This document shows positions 1 through 8,369 of a stretch of 64,000 nt of DNA, one piece after another (positions within the stretch are counted from its first letter, which is position 1; every line of letters starts with the position of its first letter). The stretch comes from Oscillospiraceae bacterium (GTDB lineage Bacteria; Bacillota; Clostridia; Oscillospirales; Ruminococcaceae). The notes under the pieces are model-generated. The model was not told the origin of the DNA, searched no databases, and saw only the letters and a program-made list of their open reading frames with translations. Both the position numbers and the translations under genes were made by a program. The stretch lies in the NCBI GenBank assembly GCA_015067215.1, contig SVMW01000006.1:1-64000 (forward strand). Reading direction: 5' to 3'.

Positions 1-175
1 TTTTACTTGAGTACGATTTTAATACGAAACTACATTTAGTGTGGAAGAGTGCTCTTAACCTCCATATATTGTGTTAAAATGGAAAAAGTTCGTATTCCAG
101 CCTTCAAGTCCCTTCATCCGCACCATACTCTATCCGCCAGAAGTAGTGGAAGATTTCAAACACTTTGTAAACAAA

Positions 176-235
176 CAGAATACAAAACAATTACATAGAA
201 AAGGAAAAAGCCGAAAGTTAATTCTTTCGGCTTTT
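176..235. repeat. 60-bp direct repeat copy 1 (contains CCGAAAG-ttaatt-CTTTCGG terminator-like hairpin)
   Basis: cagaatacaaaacaattacatagaaaaggaaaaagccgaaagttaattctttcggctttt; about 57/60 identical to 951-1010. Confidence 0.85.
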
Positions 236-298
236 ATAATTAAAGATGATATGATATACTAATTTTAATAATTCATATATTTAACAGGGGATATAGTT

Positions 299-946
299 AT
301 GGCAGTTTGTGATATTTGCGGAAGAAAAATTGGTATGTCGGAAACTAAGCGTATGTATAAAGATGCTGTGTTGTGTCATTACTGTAATGCTAGAAAACAA
401 TTAACTACGAAACCATCGCTAACAGAAGATGAAAAACGTACGATATTTAATTATTATAAAAAATATGTTGATGAAAATAAATGTACTCCAGCAGGGAACG
501 AAGCAATAAAGAGTATGATGCAGTCATTGGAGTATAGTCTTGACGAGGAATTAGCTAAAGAATTAGCTGAACAAAAACAACGCATAGAAGAGGAAGAAAA
601 GCTTCGTATTGCAGCAGAAGAAGAGGCACGCAAAAAACGCGAGGAAGAATATAGGTTTAAAATCGATAAATTAAAAGAACAAGGAGCAAAAGGATATTAC
701 GAATATAAAGTAGTAAGTCTTCTTGATAATGCTGGTTTATTCAGAAGCAATTCGGGCAGAATTGATGTTCAGGCTATGAGCGAAATATTAAACAACTTAG
801 GAATAGAAGGATGGCATCTTGTTACAGCTTATTCAAATGAAGCGGGGAAAAATGCACTTTCTGGCGGTGCTGGTGGTGCAATTGTTGGGGTTAACTCTAC
901 AGTTGATGAGAATATCTTGATATTCGAAAGATTTGTTGCGATTTAA
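299..946 (+). CDS. Zinc-ribbon N-terminus plus coiled coil plus C-terminal DUF4177-like domain protein
   Basis: CxxC pairs (CDICGRK, CHYC), charged coiled coil, C-term 'YYEYKVVSLLDN...LNNLGIEGWHLVTAYS...ILIFERF' resembles DUF4177. Confidence 0.7.
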   Translation: MAVCDICGRKIGMSETKRMYKDAVLCHYCNARKQLTTKPSLTEDEKRTIFNYYKKYVDENKCTPAGNEAIKSMMQSLEYSLDEELAKELAEQKQRIEEEEKLRIAAEEEARKKREEEYRFKIDKLKEQGAKGYYEYKVVSLLDNAGLFRSNSGRIDVQAMSEILNNLGIEGWHLVTAYSNEAGKNALSGGAGGAIVGVNSTVDENILIFERFVAI

Positions 947-950
947 TAAT

Positions 951-1010
951 CAGAATACAAAACAACTACATAGAAACAGAAAAAGCCGAAAGTTAATTCT
1001 TTCGGCTTTT
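951..1010. repeat. 60-bp direct repeat copy 2
   Basis: Near-identical to 176-235; brackets the 299-946 gene. Confidence 0.85.
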
Positions 1011-1365
1011 TAATATGAAATAATGTGAAATAGTATGAATTTGTAGTAAATAAAGATATTTGAAATTAAATAATAGGATTTTATGTGATGCTATATGAAA
1101 TAGTTTGAAGTTGAAACAGATAAAGGGGATATGTCCCTTCATGCGCACCAATCGTTACAGAAAGCCATATTGGAATCTGTTATATCCATCGCTTTTCAAC
1201 ATCTTTTTCAGTTTTATCAAATACCTTTGCGCTGACGCTTCGCATACGTTTAACAACACTTACCACAGCCTCGCAGATAAATGCTGTACCTTAGACACCA
1301 CAATGGTATAGAAAAACGATATTTCAATTTACACAATCAGTCACTATGCTGAAAATGACAACAAG

Positions 1366-1402
1366 AAAAACTTCCTCCCATAGATAAAGTCTAAGGGAGG
1401 AA
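1366..1402 (-). terminator. Intrinsic terminator of 1439-2290 gene
   Basis: CTTCCTCCC/GGGAGGAAG stem followed on minus strand by TTTTTC. Confidence 0.7.
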
Positions 1403-1438
1403 GCAGATTTATTATATTACTGATTTGCAGAGAATGGC

Positions 1439-2290
1439 TTAATCATCATTTTTGGAAGAGAGTTTTCCTGCAATTTTCTGTGTGTCAACGCTTACACGCA
1501 CAGGTTTTGGCAGGGTGATGTTAACGCCCGACAGAGTGTTTATAAGCCATACAAATATGACTATCATCAGAATAGGTATTACGCAGCTGGTTACAAGCAT
1601 AATTGCCACGGCTTCGATAAAATTATTCAGTATATTCTTTACACTTTCTATCGCTGTGTCAACAGTTTCGGTAACGCTGGAAATAACTTTGCCGAAAATA
1701 TTTTTGGTTTCTTTGGTATCGGTTTCGCTTTCGACAAGTAAGGTGGCGTTCTGTGCAGAATCCATCGCAGCCTGAATGGAAGTGCTGTGGGTATCTTCAA
1801 TAACCAGACACACCTGAACACTTGCAGGCACAAGCATAAACAGAGCAAAGCCAAATATTGCAAGGCGGACAGCAAGATTTTTTGCCCACTCCAGGTCTCG
1901 CCATAATATGTACAGAATAATAAGGATACAGGCGACAGGAACTATATACTGGAAAACTACAAGACCCGATAAGGTTATCAGATATTTTTCCAATACAATA
2001 GCGGCAAGGATTATCATAAAGTATATGCTCAGTTCCGCCAGCTCGTTGGCAATAGGAGTTCCCCAGTCATCGTTAAGCAAAGTCAGAGCGGTGGAAGCTG
2101 AAGCTGATGCAGTCGCAAGCCCTAAAACAGTATTTCGTTTTGAATCAAGGTATTCTATGGATTCAATGCGGTTCTGCGGGTCGGAATATTTTGGTGCAGC
2201 CCAGAATATTGAGCCGCATGCAGCAGCCAGCAGAATTATTATTGCCACAATGCTGATAAGACGTGGATGCTTGCTGAAAAAAGTTGTCAT
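1439..2290 (-). CDS. Hypothetical multi-pass membrane protein
   Basis: Several hydrophobic segments; RBS-like ggagat upstream on minus strand. Confidence 0.75.
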   Translation of the reverse strand: MTTFFSKHPRLISIVAIIILLAAACGSIFWAAPKYSDPQNRIESIEYLDSKRNTVLGLATASASASTALTLLNDDWGTPIANELAELSIYFMIILAAIVLEKYLITLSGLVVFQYIVPVACILIILYILWRDLEWAKNLAVRLAIFGFALFMLVPASVQVCLVIEDTHSTSIQAAMDSAQNATLLVESETDTKETKNIFGKVISSVTETVDTAIESVKNILNNFIEAVAIMLVTSCVIPILMIVIFVWLINTLSGVNITLPKPVRVSVDTQKIAGKLSSKNDD

Positions 2291-2504
2291 AATTTATATC
2301 TCCTTTTTGTAACAGTTTGCAGAATAATGTGTAATTTTCGCGAAGGAGGTCGAACTTTGCTGTTTTCAGTATAGCATGTATGATGTGTATTTACAAATTT
2401 TTGCAGTGCAGCAGCGGTACTGTTAAAAGCAGCCGATCATATTGTATCTACATATATAATTATGATATTATAAAGGCAGAATTTTTAGGTGAAAGGGGCC
2501 CGCT

Positions 2505-3179
2505 ATGAACAGAAAGACGTCTGTAATGTTATCGGTAGTTTTGTTTTCGGTTGCAATCACGCTGATTGACGCATTTGTACACCCCAACTATTTTGTTAAA
2601 ATACCCATTAAAATTATGTTCTTTTTAGCTTTGCCAATGCTGTTTTTTGTAAAAAACAAGGATGCGCTGGGCGATTTTAAAAAGCTGTTTGTTTTTAAAA
2701 AAGAGGGAATTGTCAGAGCTTTGCTGCTGGGCATTGGTGTTTACGCAGTTATTGTTGGCGGCTATTTCTTAACAAGAAACATAATTGACTTTTCCAATGT
2801 AACCTCCGGTTTAACCGGGGGAATGGGCATTACAGCAAAAAACTTTATATATGTTTCGCTGTATATTTCCCTTATGAATTCATTTCTTGAAGAATTTTTC
2901 TTCAGAGGCTTTGGCTTTATAACCCTCAAAAAATACACAACGCGTAAAGTCAGCTATATTTTCAGTTCAACACTGTTTGCGGTGTACCATGTTGGCATGC
3001 TTGTGGGAATGTTCAGCTTTTGGGCATTGCTGCTGTTGCTTATGGGGCTTATCATCGGCGGATGCATCTTCAACTTTCTCAACGAGCTTAACGACAGCAT
3101 ATATCCGTCCTGGTTTGTTCATATGTTTGCAAACTTTGCCATAAATACAGTAGGGTTTATTTTGTTTGGAGTGCTGTAA
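2505..3179 (+). CDS. CPBP (CAAX protease/bacteriocin-processing) family intramembrane metalloprotease
   Basis: Motif EEFFFRG and multi-TM pattern. Confidence 0.85.
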   Translation: MNRKTSVMLSVVLFSVAITLIDAFVHPNYFVKIPIKIMFFLALPMLFFVKNKDALGDFKKLFVFKKEGIVRALLLGIGVYAVIVGGYFLTRNIIDFSNVTSGLTGGMGITAKNFIYVSLYISLMNSFLEEFFFRGFGFITLKKYTTRKVSYIFSSTLFAVYHVGMLVGMFSFWALLLLLMGLIIGGCIFNFLNELNDSIYPSWFVHMFANFAINTVGFILFGVL

Positions 3180-3212
3180 ATTGTTATCTGACAATATAAA
3201 AGGAGAAAAACT

Positions 3213-3800
3213 ATGATTAACGATAAAATTACTTATTTTGAAAAAACAGGGATTGAAAACACAGAAACTACACTGAAACTTGCAGTTGAAACTGCCAATG
3301 CACTTGGCATAAAAAATATTGTGCTGGCAACCACAGGCGGTGACACTGCCAGAATGATGGCGGACCGGATAAACCACGAGGGTATCACTATTACAGTTGT
3401 TACACATGTGTACGGTATGATAAAACCAAACTGGAACCCTATGCCCGCAGAACTGCGCCGTTATCTGCTTGAAAAAGGCTTCAATGTGTGCACAGCGGCT
3501 CACGCTCTCAGCGGTGCGGAACGCTCTTTGTCCAACACTTTCAAAGGCGTTTATCCGCTGGAAATTATCGCACACACCCTGCGCATGCTTGGTCAGGGTA
3601 CAAAGGTTTGTGTTGAAATTTGTGCAATGGCTGCCGATGCAGGCTATGTTATGTGCGGCGAACCTGTTGTGGCGGTTGGCGGAACAGGCCGTGGGGCGGA
3701 CACTGCAATGGTAATCCGTCCAGAAGTTTCAAGCAATATCATAAAAACAAAAATTGACCGCATTATCTGCAAACCGATTGAAACAGCAGCAGAAAAATAG
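3213..3800 (+). CDS. Stand-alone pyruvate kinase C-terminal-like (PK alpha/beta) domain protein
   Basis: Family-typical 'YFEKTGIENTETTLKLAVETANALGIKNIVLATTGGDTARMM'; RBS aggag. Confidence 0.75.
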   Translation: MINDKITYFEKTGIENTETTLKLAVETANALGIKNIVLATTGGDTARMMADRINHEGITITVVTHVYGMIKPNWNPMPAELRRYLLEKGFNVCTAAHALSGAERSLSNTFKGVYPLEIIAHTLRMLGQGTKVCVEICAMAADAGYVMCGEPVVAVGGTGRGADTAMVIRPEVSSNIIKTKIDRIICKPIETAAEK

Positions 3801-3969
3801 AAACTGACACAGATACGGTGAATATGAAGAAATGGTTTATACGGAAACTTCGTAGATAATTGGCCTGTGTCTGTTTGCAATTGTTAAGCATATACCCGGA
3901 AATTTACCAAACAAATGCAAAAGTACTTGAATAATTGATGGACGGGTAATATAATAAAATCAAATAAAT

Positions 3970-4056
3970 ACAGGGGAGCTTGTAAAGCAGGCTGAGAGGA
4001 AGTAACCTAACTTCGACCCTTTAACCTGATACGGATAATGCCGTCGTAGGAAGTCA
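3970..4056 (+). promoter_or_regulatory. TPP riboswitch 1 (THI element)
   Basis: caggggagc...gcaggCTGAGAGGaagtaacctaacttCGACCCTTtaACCTGATacGGATAATGCCgtCGTAGGAAgtc matches TPP aptamer consensus. Confidence 0.96.
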
Positions 4057-4071
4057 TATACAGGATTTTTT

Positions 4072-4107
4072 ACAGGAAGTGCCGTAAAAGGTTGCTTCCT
4101 GTTTTTA
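4072..4107 (+). terminator. Terminator of riboswitch 1
   Basis: ACAGGAAG...CTTCCTGT followed by TTTTATT. Confidence 0.85.
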
Positions 4108-4124
4108 TTGTCACAACTTAAAAT

Positions 4125-4210
4125 GCGGGGGAGCCTGTGTGACAGGCTGAGAGGAAGGCACTACCTTCGACCCTTATACCTGATATGGATAATGCCATCG
4201 TAGGAAGTCA
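4125..4210 (+). promoter_or_regulatory. TPP riboswitch 2 (tandem)
   Basis: gggggagcctgtgtgacaggCTGAGAGGaaggcactaccttCGACCCTTatACCTGATatGGATAATGCCatCGTAGGAAgtc. Confidence 0.96.
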
Positions 4211-4225
4211 AGATAAGATTGATAT

Positions 4226-4258
4226 ACGGAGATGTCCATAAGGGTATCTCCGTTTTTT
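4226..4258 (+). terminator. Terminator of riboswitch 2
   Basis: ACGGAGAT...ATCTCCGT followed by TTTTTT. Confidence 0.88.
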
Positions 4259-4320
4259 GTTGCAGTTTTGTCGAAAAGAGGTGCTGAGAAAAAATATATT
4301 GGGGCAGAGGGGGAGCGCCC

Positions 4321-4407
4321 TGTGCTTTTCGTAAAGCGATGGGAACCTGTGTTTCAGGGTGAGAGGATACTTTTGAGTATCGACCGCACAAAGCTGCATG
4401 GCTTTGT
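4321..4407 (+). promoter_or_regulatory. Third leader element: TPP-like pyrimidine-sensing half only (HMP-PP-like candidate or remnant)
   Basis: gggaaCCTGtgtttCAGGgTGAGAGGATACttttgaGTATCGACCgcac aligns with P2/P3/J3-2/P3a of riboswitch 2; no ACCTGAT...GGATAATGCC arm; followed by ACAAAGC-tgcatg-GCTTTGT hairpin. Confidence 0.65.
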
Positions 4408-4439
4408 TCAGTTTAAAAATACGAAAAGAGGAAAAACAA

Positions 4440-5168
4440 ATGATTAAAACCAAACAGACTTTAAGAATGACCGTGCTTGCTATGCTTATTGCACTTGGGG
4501 TAGTGATTTCCCCGTTTTTACGCGTGGAAGGTATGTGCCCGATGGCTCATTTTATCAATATTGTATGCAGTGTGCTTATGGGTCCGTGGTATTCGCTTTT
4601 ATGTGCAACACTTATCGGCATTATCCGTATGCTCACTATGGGTATTCCGCCTATTGCACTTACAGGTGCGGTGTTCGGTGCGTTTCTTTCCGGTGTGTTT
4701 TACCGCCTTTCAAAAGGCAACATACTGTTTGCAGTAGTTGGCGAGGTATTCGGTACAGGCATTATCGGAGCAATAGCCTCTTATCCTGTTATGTCAATAC
4801 TGTGGGGGAAAGAAGGTTTAAGCTGGATGTTCTATGTGCCAAGTTTTATCGCCGGCACACTTATCGGCGGCAGCATTGCACTGGTGTTTCTTAAAAAACT
4901 GGCGGCAAACGGTATGCTTAAAAGGTTTCAGGCTATGCTTTCAGACAGCGTTTACGAGGATAAAACAGGCCTTATCAGCAACACAGCCTGCATTGCCGCA
5001 GTGGGTGCAATTCTGTATGTAGTCATCGAAATCCCGACAGGTATATTCAGCCTTACCTCTCCTGTATGGCATGTTGTTTCAAGGGGATGTATTGCAGCTT
5101 CCGTAACAGTGGCGGCGGTATATTTTATCTCCCGAAAATTAAAAAAGGAAAAACAAAATGATTTATAA
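4440..5168 (+). CDS. thiW: Thiamin-related ECF/ThiW-family energy-coupling membrane protein
   Basis: ThiW-like 'GVVISPFLRVEGMCPMAHFINIVCSVLMGPWYSLL'; under TPP riboswitches; precedes thiM; RBS gaggaaa. Confidence 0.9.
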   Translation: MIKTKQTLRMTVLAMLIALGVVISPFLRVEGMCPMAHFINIVCSVLMGPWYSLLCATLIGIIRMLTMGIPPIALTGAVFGAFLSGVFYRLSKGNILFAVVGEVFGTGIIGAIASYPVMSILWGKEGLSWMFYVPSFIAGTLIGGSIALVFLKKLAANGMLKRFQAMLSDSVYEDKTGLISNTACIAAVGAILYVVIEIPTGIFSLTSPVWHVVSRGCIAASVTVAAVYFISRKLKKEKQNDL

Positions 5169-5970
5169 AATAAATGAAATCCGTAAAAAAACAGTGGACA
5201 GGAACCCTCTTGTCCACTGTATAACAAACCCGATATCAATAAACCAGTGCGCCAACGGAATACTCGGTATCGGGGCAAGGCCGATGATGGCAGAGCATCC
5301 GCAGGAAGTGGCAGAAATAACACAGACGGCAGATGCAGTTGTGCTTAACATTGCCAACATCACCGATATCCGTATGCAGTCTGTAAAAATATCCGCTCAG
5401 ACCGCACAAAACAATAATATTCCATATATCATGGACGCTGTCGGAGTGTCCTGCTCATCATTAAGGCGAAGTTTTGTCAACGATTTTCTCAGGGAATTTG
5501 CCCCAACGGCAATAAAGGGGAATTACTCTGAAATTTATGCCTTGTTCAATGACAGCTACAATTGTGCCGGTGTTGATGCCGACAGTTCACTTGCCACAGA
5601 GCGCATAGGTGAAACTGCGGCAAAACTGGCACGGAAGCACAATACCATGGTGCTGGCAAGCGGCAAAACAGATATTGTTACCGATGGAAATACGACAGTG
5701 TATATAAACAATGGGGTGCCGCAGCTGGCACAGATAACAGGCACAGGCTGTCTGCTTGGTATGCTGTGCGGATGTTATCTGTCCGTTGACAGAAGCATAA
5801 ATGCACTGGTAACAGCCTGTGCTGTTCTTGGTATAAGCGGTGAACTGTCACAGACCGAAAAAGGCAACGGTACGTTTTTTGTAAATCTTATGGATAATCT
5901 GTCTGTACTGAAAGACGTACAGATAGATGAATTATTGAAAATTGAGGTGAAAACCAATGAAGAATTTTGA
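5158..5970 (+). CDS. thiM: Hydroxyethylthiazole kinase
   Basis: 'PLVHCITNPISINQCANGILGIGARPMMAEHPQEV'; overlaps thiW 3' end. Confidence 0.95.
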   Translation: MIYKINEIRKKTVDRNPLVHCITNPISINQCANGILGIGARPMMAEHPQEVAEITQTADAVVLNIANITDIRMQSVKISAQTAQNNNIPYIMDAVGVSCSSLRRSFVNDFLREFAPTAIKGNYSEIYALFNDSYNCAGVDADSSLATERIGETAAKLARKHNTMVLASGKTDIVTDGNTTVYINNGVPQLAQITGTGCLLGMLCGCYLSVDRSINALVTACAVLGISGELSQTEKGNGTFFVNLMDNLSVLKDVQIDELLKIEVKTNEEF

Positions 5971-6586
5971 TACAACACTTTATTTTATCACCGACAGCAC
6001 CGGATTTTCAGAAGAAGAATTCCTCTGCAGAACAGAACAGGCACTTAAAGGCGGTGTGACCCTTTTGCAGTTGAGAGAGAAAAACAAAACCACAAGGGAA
6101 TATATTGCCCTGGCACAAAAGGTGCACGAAATCACAAAAAAATATAACGTGCCGCTTATTATTGATGACCGCATTGATGTGGTAATGGCTGTTGATGCCG
6201 AAGGCGTACACCTTGGTCAAAGCGATATGCCTGTTGACATTGCCCGCAGGATTTTGGGTGAAGGCAAAATCATAGGAGCAACAGCAAAAACAGTACCACA
6301 GGCACTCCAGGCATACAAAAACGGAGCCGACAACCTTGGTGTCGGTGCAATTTACCCCACAACCACAAAGGTGAAAACGGTACTTACTTCTGTTGACACC
6401 CTTAAGGATATTGTAAAAGCTGTGCCAATCCCTGTAAATGCAATCGGAGGCCTGAACAAAAACAATATGTCGGTGCTGGAAGACAGCGGTATAGCAGGTG
6501 TATGTGTGGTTTCTGCAATTATGAAAGCGGACAATCCGCAGAAAGCAGCTGAAGAAATAAAACAGTGTTTCCTGAATTTAAAATAG
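5957..6586 (+). CDS. thiE: Thiamine phosphate synthase
   Basis: 'LYFITDSTG...GGVTLLQLREKNKTTREYIALA...VHLGQSDMP...GVGAIYPTTTK'. Confidence 0.95.
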   Translation: MKNFDTTLYFITDSTGFSEEEFLCRTEQALKGGVTLLQLREKNKTTREYIALAQKVHEITKKYNVPLIIDDRIDVVMAVDAEGVHLGQSDMPVDIARRILGEGKIIGATAKTVPQALQAYKNGADNLGVGAIYPTTTKVKTVLTSVDTLKDIVKAVPIPVNAIGGLNKNNMSVLEDSGIAGVCVVSAIMKADNPQKAAEEIKQCFLNLK

Positions 6587-6666
6587 TCAGATTATAAGCG
6601 GCAGATTGGGGGCACCACTTTTTGCCGCTATACAAAAATAGTGCTAAAAATGAAAGGAGTAAATTT

Positions 6667-7473
6667 ATGAAAACAGCATTATCAATCGCAGGAAGTGATT
6701 CCAGCGGAGGCGCCGGCATCCAGGCAGATATCAAGACTATGTCGGCTCACGGAATATTTGCCATGACTGCAATTACCGCTCTGACTGCCCAGAATACAAC
6801 CGGTGTTACAGACATTCTCAACTCAACCCCTGAGTTCTTGTCTGCACAGCTGGACGCAGTATTTACCGATATTTTTCCGGATGCAGTCAAAATCGGCATG
6901 GTGTCCTCTGCAGAACTTATAGGTGTTATTGCACAGAAGCTGCGGCAGTATAAAGCCTGTCATATAGTGGTTGACCCTGTCATGGTTGCAACTTCAGGTT
7001 CACGTCTGCTGCAGGAAAACGCCGTACAGACACTGAAAAGCCAATTGCTGCCTTTGGCAGAGCTGGTGACTCCCAATATACCGGAAGCAGAAATTTTAGC
7101 TGATATGCCGATTCGCACTCCGGCAGATATGGAAATCGCCGCAAAAGTTATCAGCGGACAGTACAACTGTGCTGTGCTTTGCAAGGGCGGACACGATTTG
7201 AACGATGCCAATGACCTGTTGTGGAAGGATGGTGTGGGGCACTGGTTCAGCGGACAGCGCATTGACAACCCGAATACACACGGTACAGGCTGTACCCTTT
7301 CCAGTGCTATTGCTTCAAACCTTGCTAAAGGTATGGAGCTGGAAGAGGCAGTTTTACATGCCAAGGAGTATATTTCAGGTGCACTGGCTGCTATGCTGGA
7401 TTTGGGCAGGGGGAGTGGACCTATGAACCATCTTTTTGACCTGAAAAGCGAATATATTAACGTGGCAGAATAA
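6667..7473 (+). CDS. thiD: Bifunctional hydroxymethylpyrimidine kinase/phosphomethylpyrimidine kinase
   Basis: 'ALSIAGSDSSGGAGIQADIKTMSAHGIFAMTAITALTAQNT'; start chosen at RBS-proximal ATG. Confidence 0.95.
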   Translation: MKTALSIAGSDSSGGAGIQADIKTMSAHGIFAMTAITALTAQNTTGVTDILNSTPEFLSAQLDAVFTDIFPDAVKIGMVSSAELIGVIAQKLRQYKACHIVVDPVMVATSGSRLLQENAVQTLKSQLLPLAELVTPNIPEAEILADMPIRTPADMEIAAKVISGQYNCAVLCKGGHDLNDANDLLWKDGVGHWFSGQRIDNPNTHGTGCTLSSAIASNLAKGMELEEAVLHAKEYISGALAAMLDLGRGSGPMNHLFDLKSEYINVAE

Positions 7474-7499
7474 CATGAAAAAATCTGCATAAAAAGAAA

Positions 7500-7530
7500 C
7501 CCGCCTGCATAAAATGCAGGCGGGTTTTTG
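7500..7530 (+). terminator. Terminator of thi operon
   Basis: CCCGCCTGCAT-aaa-ATGCAGGCGGG-TTTTTG. Confidence 0.9.
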
Positions 7531-7549
7531 TGTTTATCTGATTTTCCAA

Positions 7550-7915
7550 TTATCTTTTTTCAGGGATAATTTCCAGCCAGTATCCGTCAGGGTCTTCTAT
7601 AAAGTAAATTCCCATAGAAGGGTTTTCAAAGCAGATGCAGCCCATTTCCTCGTGAAGTTTGTGTGCCGATTCATAGTCGTCAACTTTAAAGGCAAGATGA
7701 AATTCACATTCGCCAAGGTCATAAGCCTGCGGATGGTCATTAAGCTGTGTCAGTTCCAGCTGAAAAGAGCTTTCTTCGTTCTGCATATAAACAATGGTAA
7801 AATTGTCGCTGTCTATTCGTCTTGCTTCGTGAAGTCCAAGTGCTTTTTCGTAAAATGCCATGGATTTTTCAAGGTTTGCCACATTGTAGTTTTCGTGAAC
7901 CATTCTGAATTTCAT
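7550..7915 (-). CDS. VOC/glyoxalase family protein (lactoylglutathione lyase-like)
   Basis: 'MVHENYNVANLEKSMAFYEKALGL...FHLAFKVDD...IYFIEDPDGYWLEIIP'. Confidence 0.88.
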   Translation of the reverse strand: MKFRMVHENYNVANLEKSMAFYEKALGLHEARRIDSDNFTIVYMQNEESSFQLELTQLNDHPQAYDLGECEFHLAFKVDDYESAHKLHEEMGCICFENPSMGIYFIEDPDGYWLEIIPEKR

Positions 7916-8195
7916 ATTTAACCTCTTTTCTGCATATAACGCTGTATAACTGAATTGTTTTCTGTTAAGTAAATGATAATATACCTGAAAATAAATGTAA
8001 AGAAAGAAATTTTTTCTTTTCAATGGCGGTTTTATCTGAAATTTCATTGTCGGTTGGCGTTGTTTATATTTTGTTTGTCGACAGAAGGTGGTTTTGCTGT
8101 CAGGTTCGTTGACAAAATAATTCTGACAGAATATACTGAACAAAAATGTGTTTTTATATAGCGGGGTGAAACAGACAACCGCTTTTTATCAAAAG

Positions 8196-8291
8196 AATTG
8201 CTTTAAGCTGACATGGCTGCGGTTACGGTTTTGAGACACCGTATATTCTGCGCAGGAACTGTGAAGACTACAAAACTTTTCTGAAGCAATT
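8196..8291. other. Structured intergenic element (three nested stems)
   Basis: AATTGCTT(8196-8203)/AAGCAATT(8284-8291); CTGCG(8217-8221)/CGCAG(8251-8255); ACGGT(8225-8229)/ACCGT(8238-8242). Confidence 0.45.
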
Positions 8292-8369
8292 AACATAGAT
8301 TAAGTACATTGTTGTAAATGATATAATATATAAAAAGTATAATTCTATGCAAACCCAGAGAGAATTATT

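Noticed and set aside
71-262. 63-aa ORF at the left edge
   Set aside because: Overlaps tRNA-like and 60-bp direct-repeat sequence, with no family signal.
3798-3877. AAACTGACACAG...CTGTGTCTGTTT arms with about 55-nt loop as another element-in-terminator case
   Set aside because: Arms have a mismatch, the loop has no similarity to the 204-bp element or other repeats; may simply be a loose terminator.
4321-4407. Calling the third leader element a complete TPP riboswitch
   Set aside because: The P4/P5 pyrophosphate arm (ACCTGAT...GGATAATGCC...CGTAGGAA) is absent, so only a partial/HMP-PP-like label is supported.
8161-8291. Cobalamin, SAM or other known riboswitch upstream of the MFS gene
   Set aside because: Does not match consensus motifs I know; kept only as an unassigned structured element.
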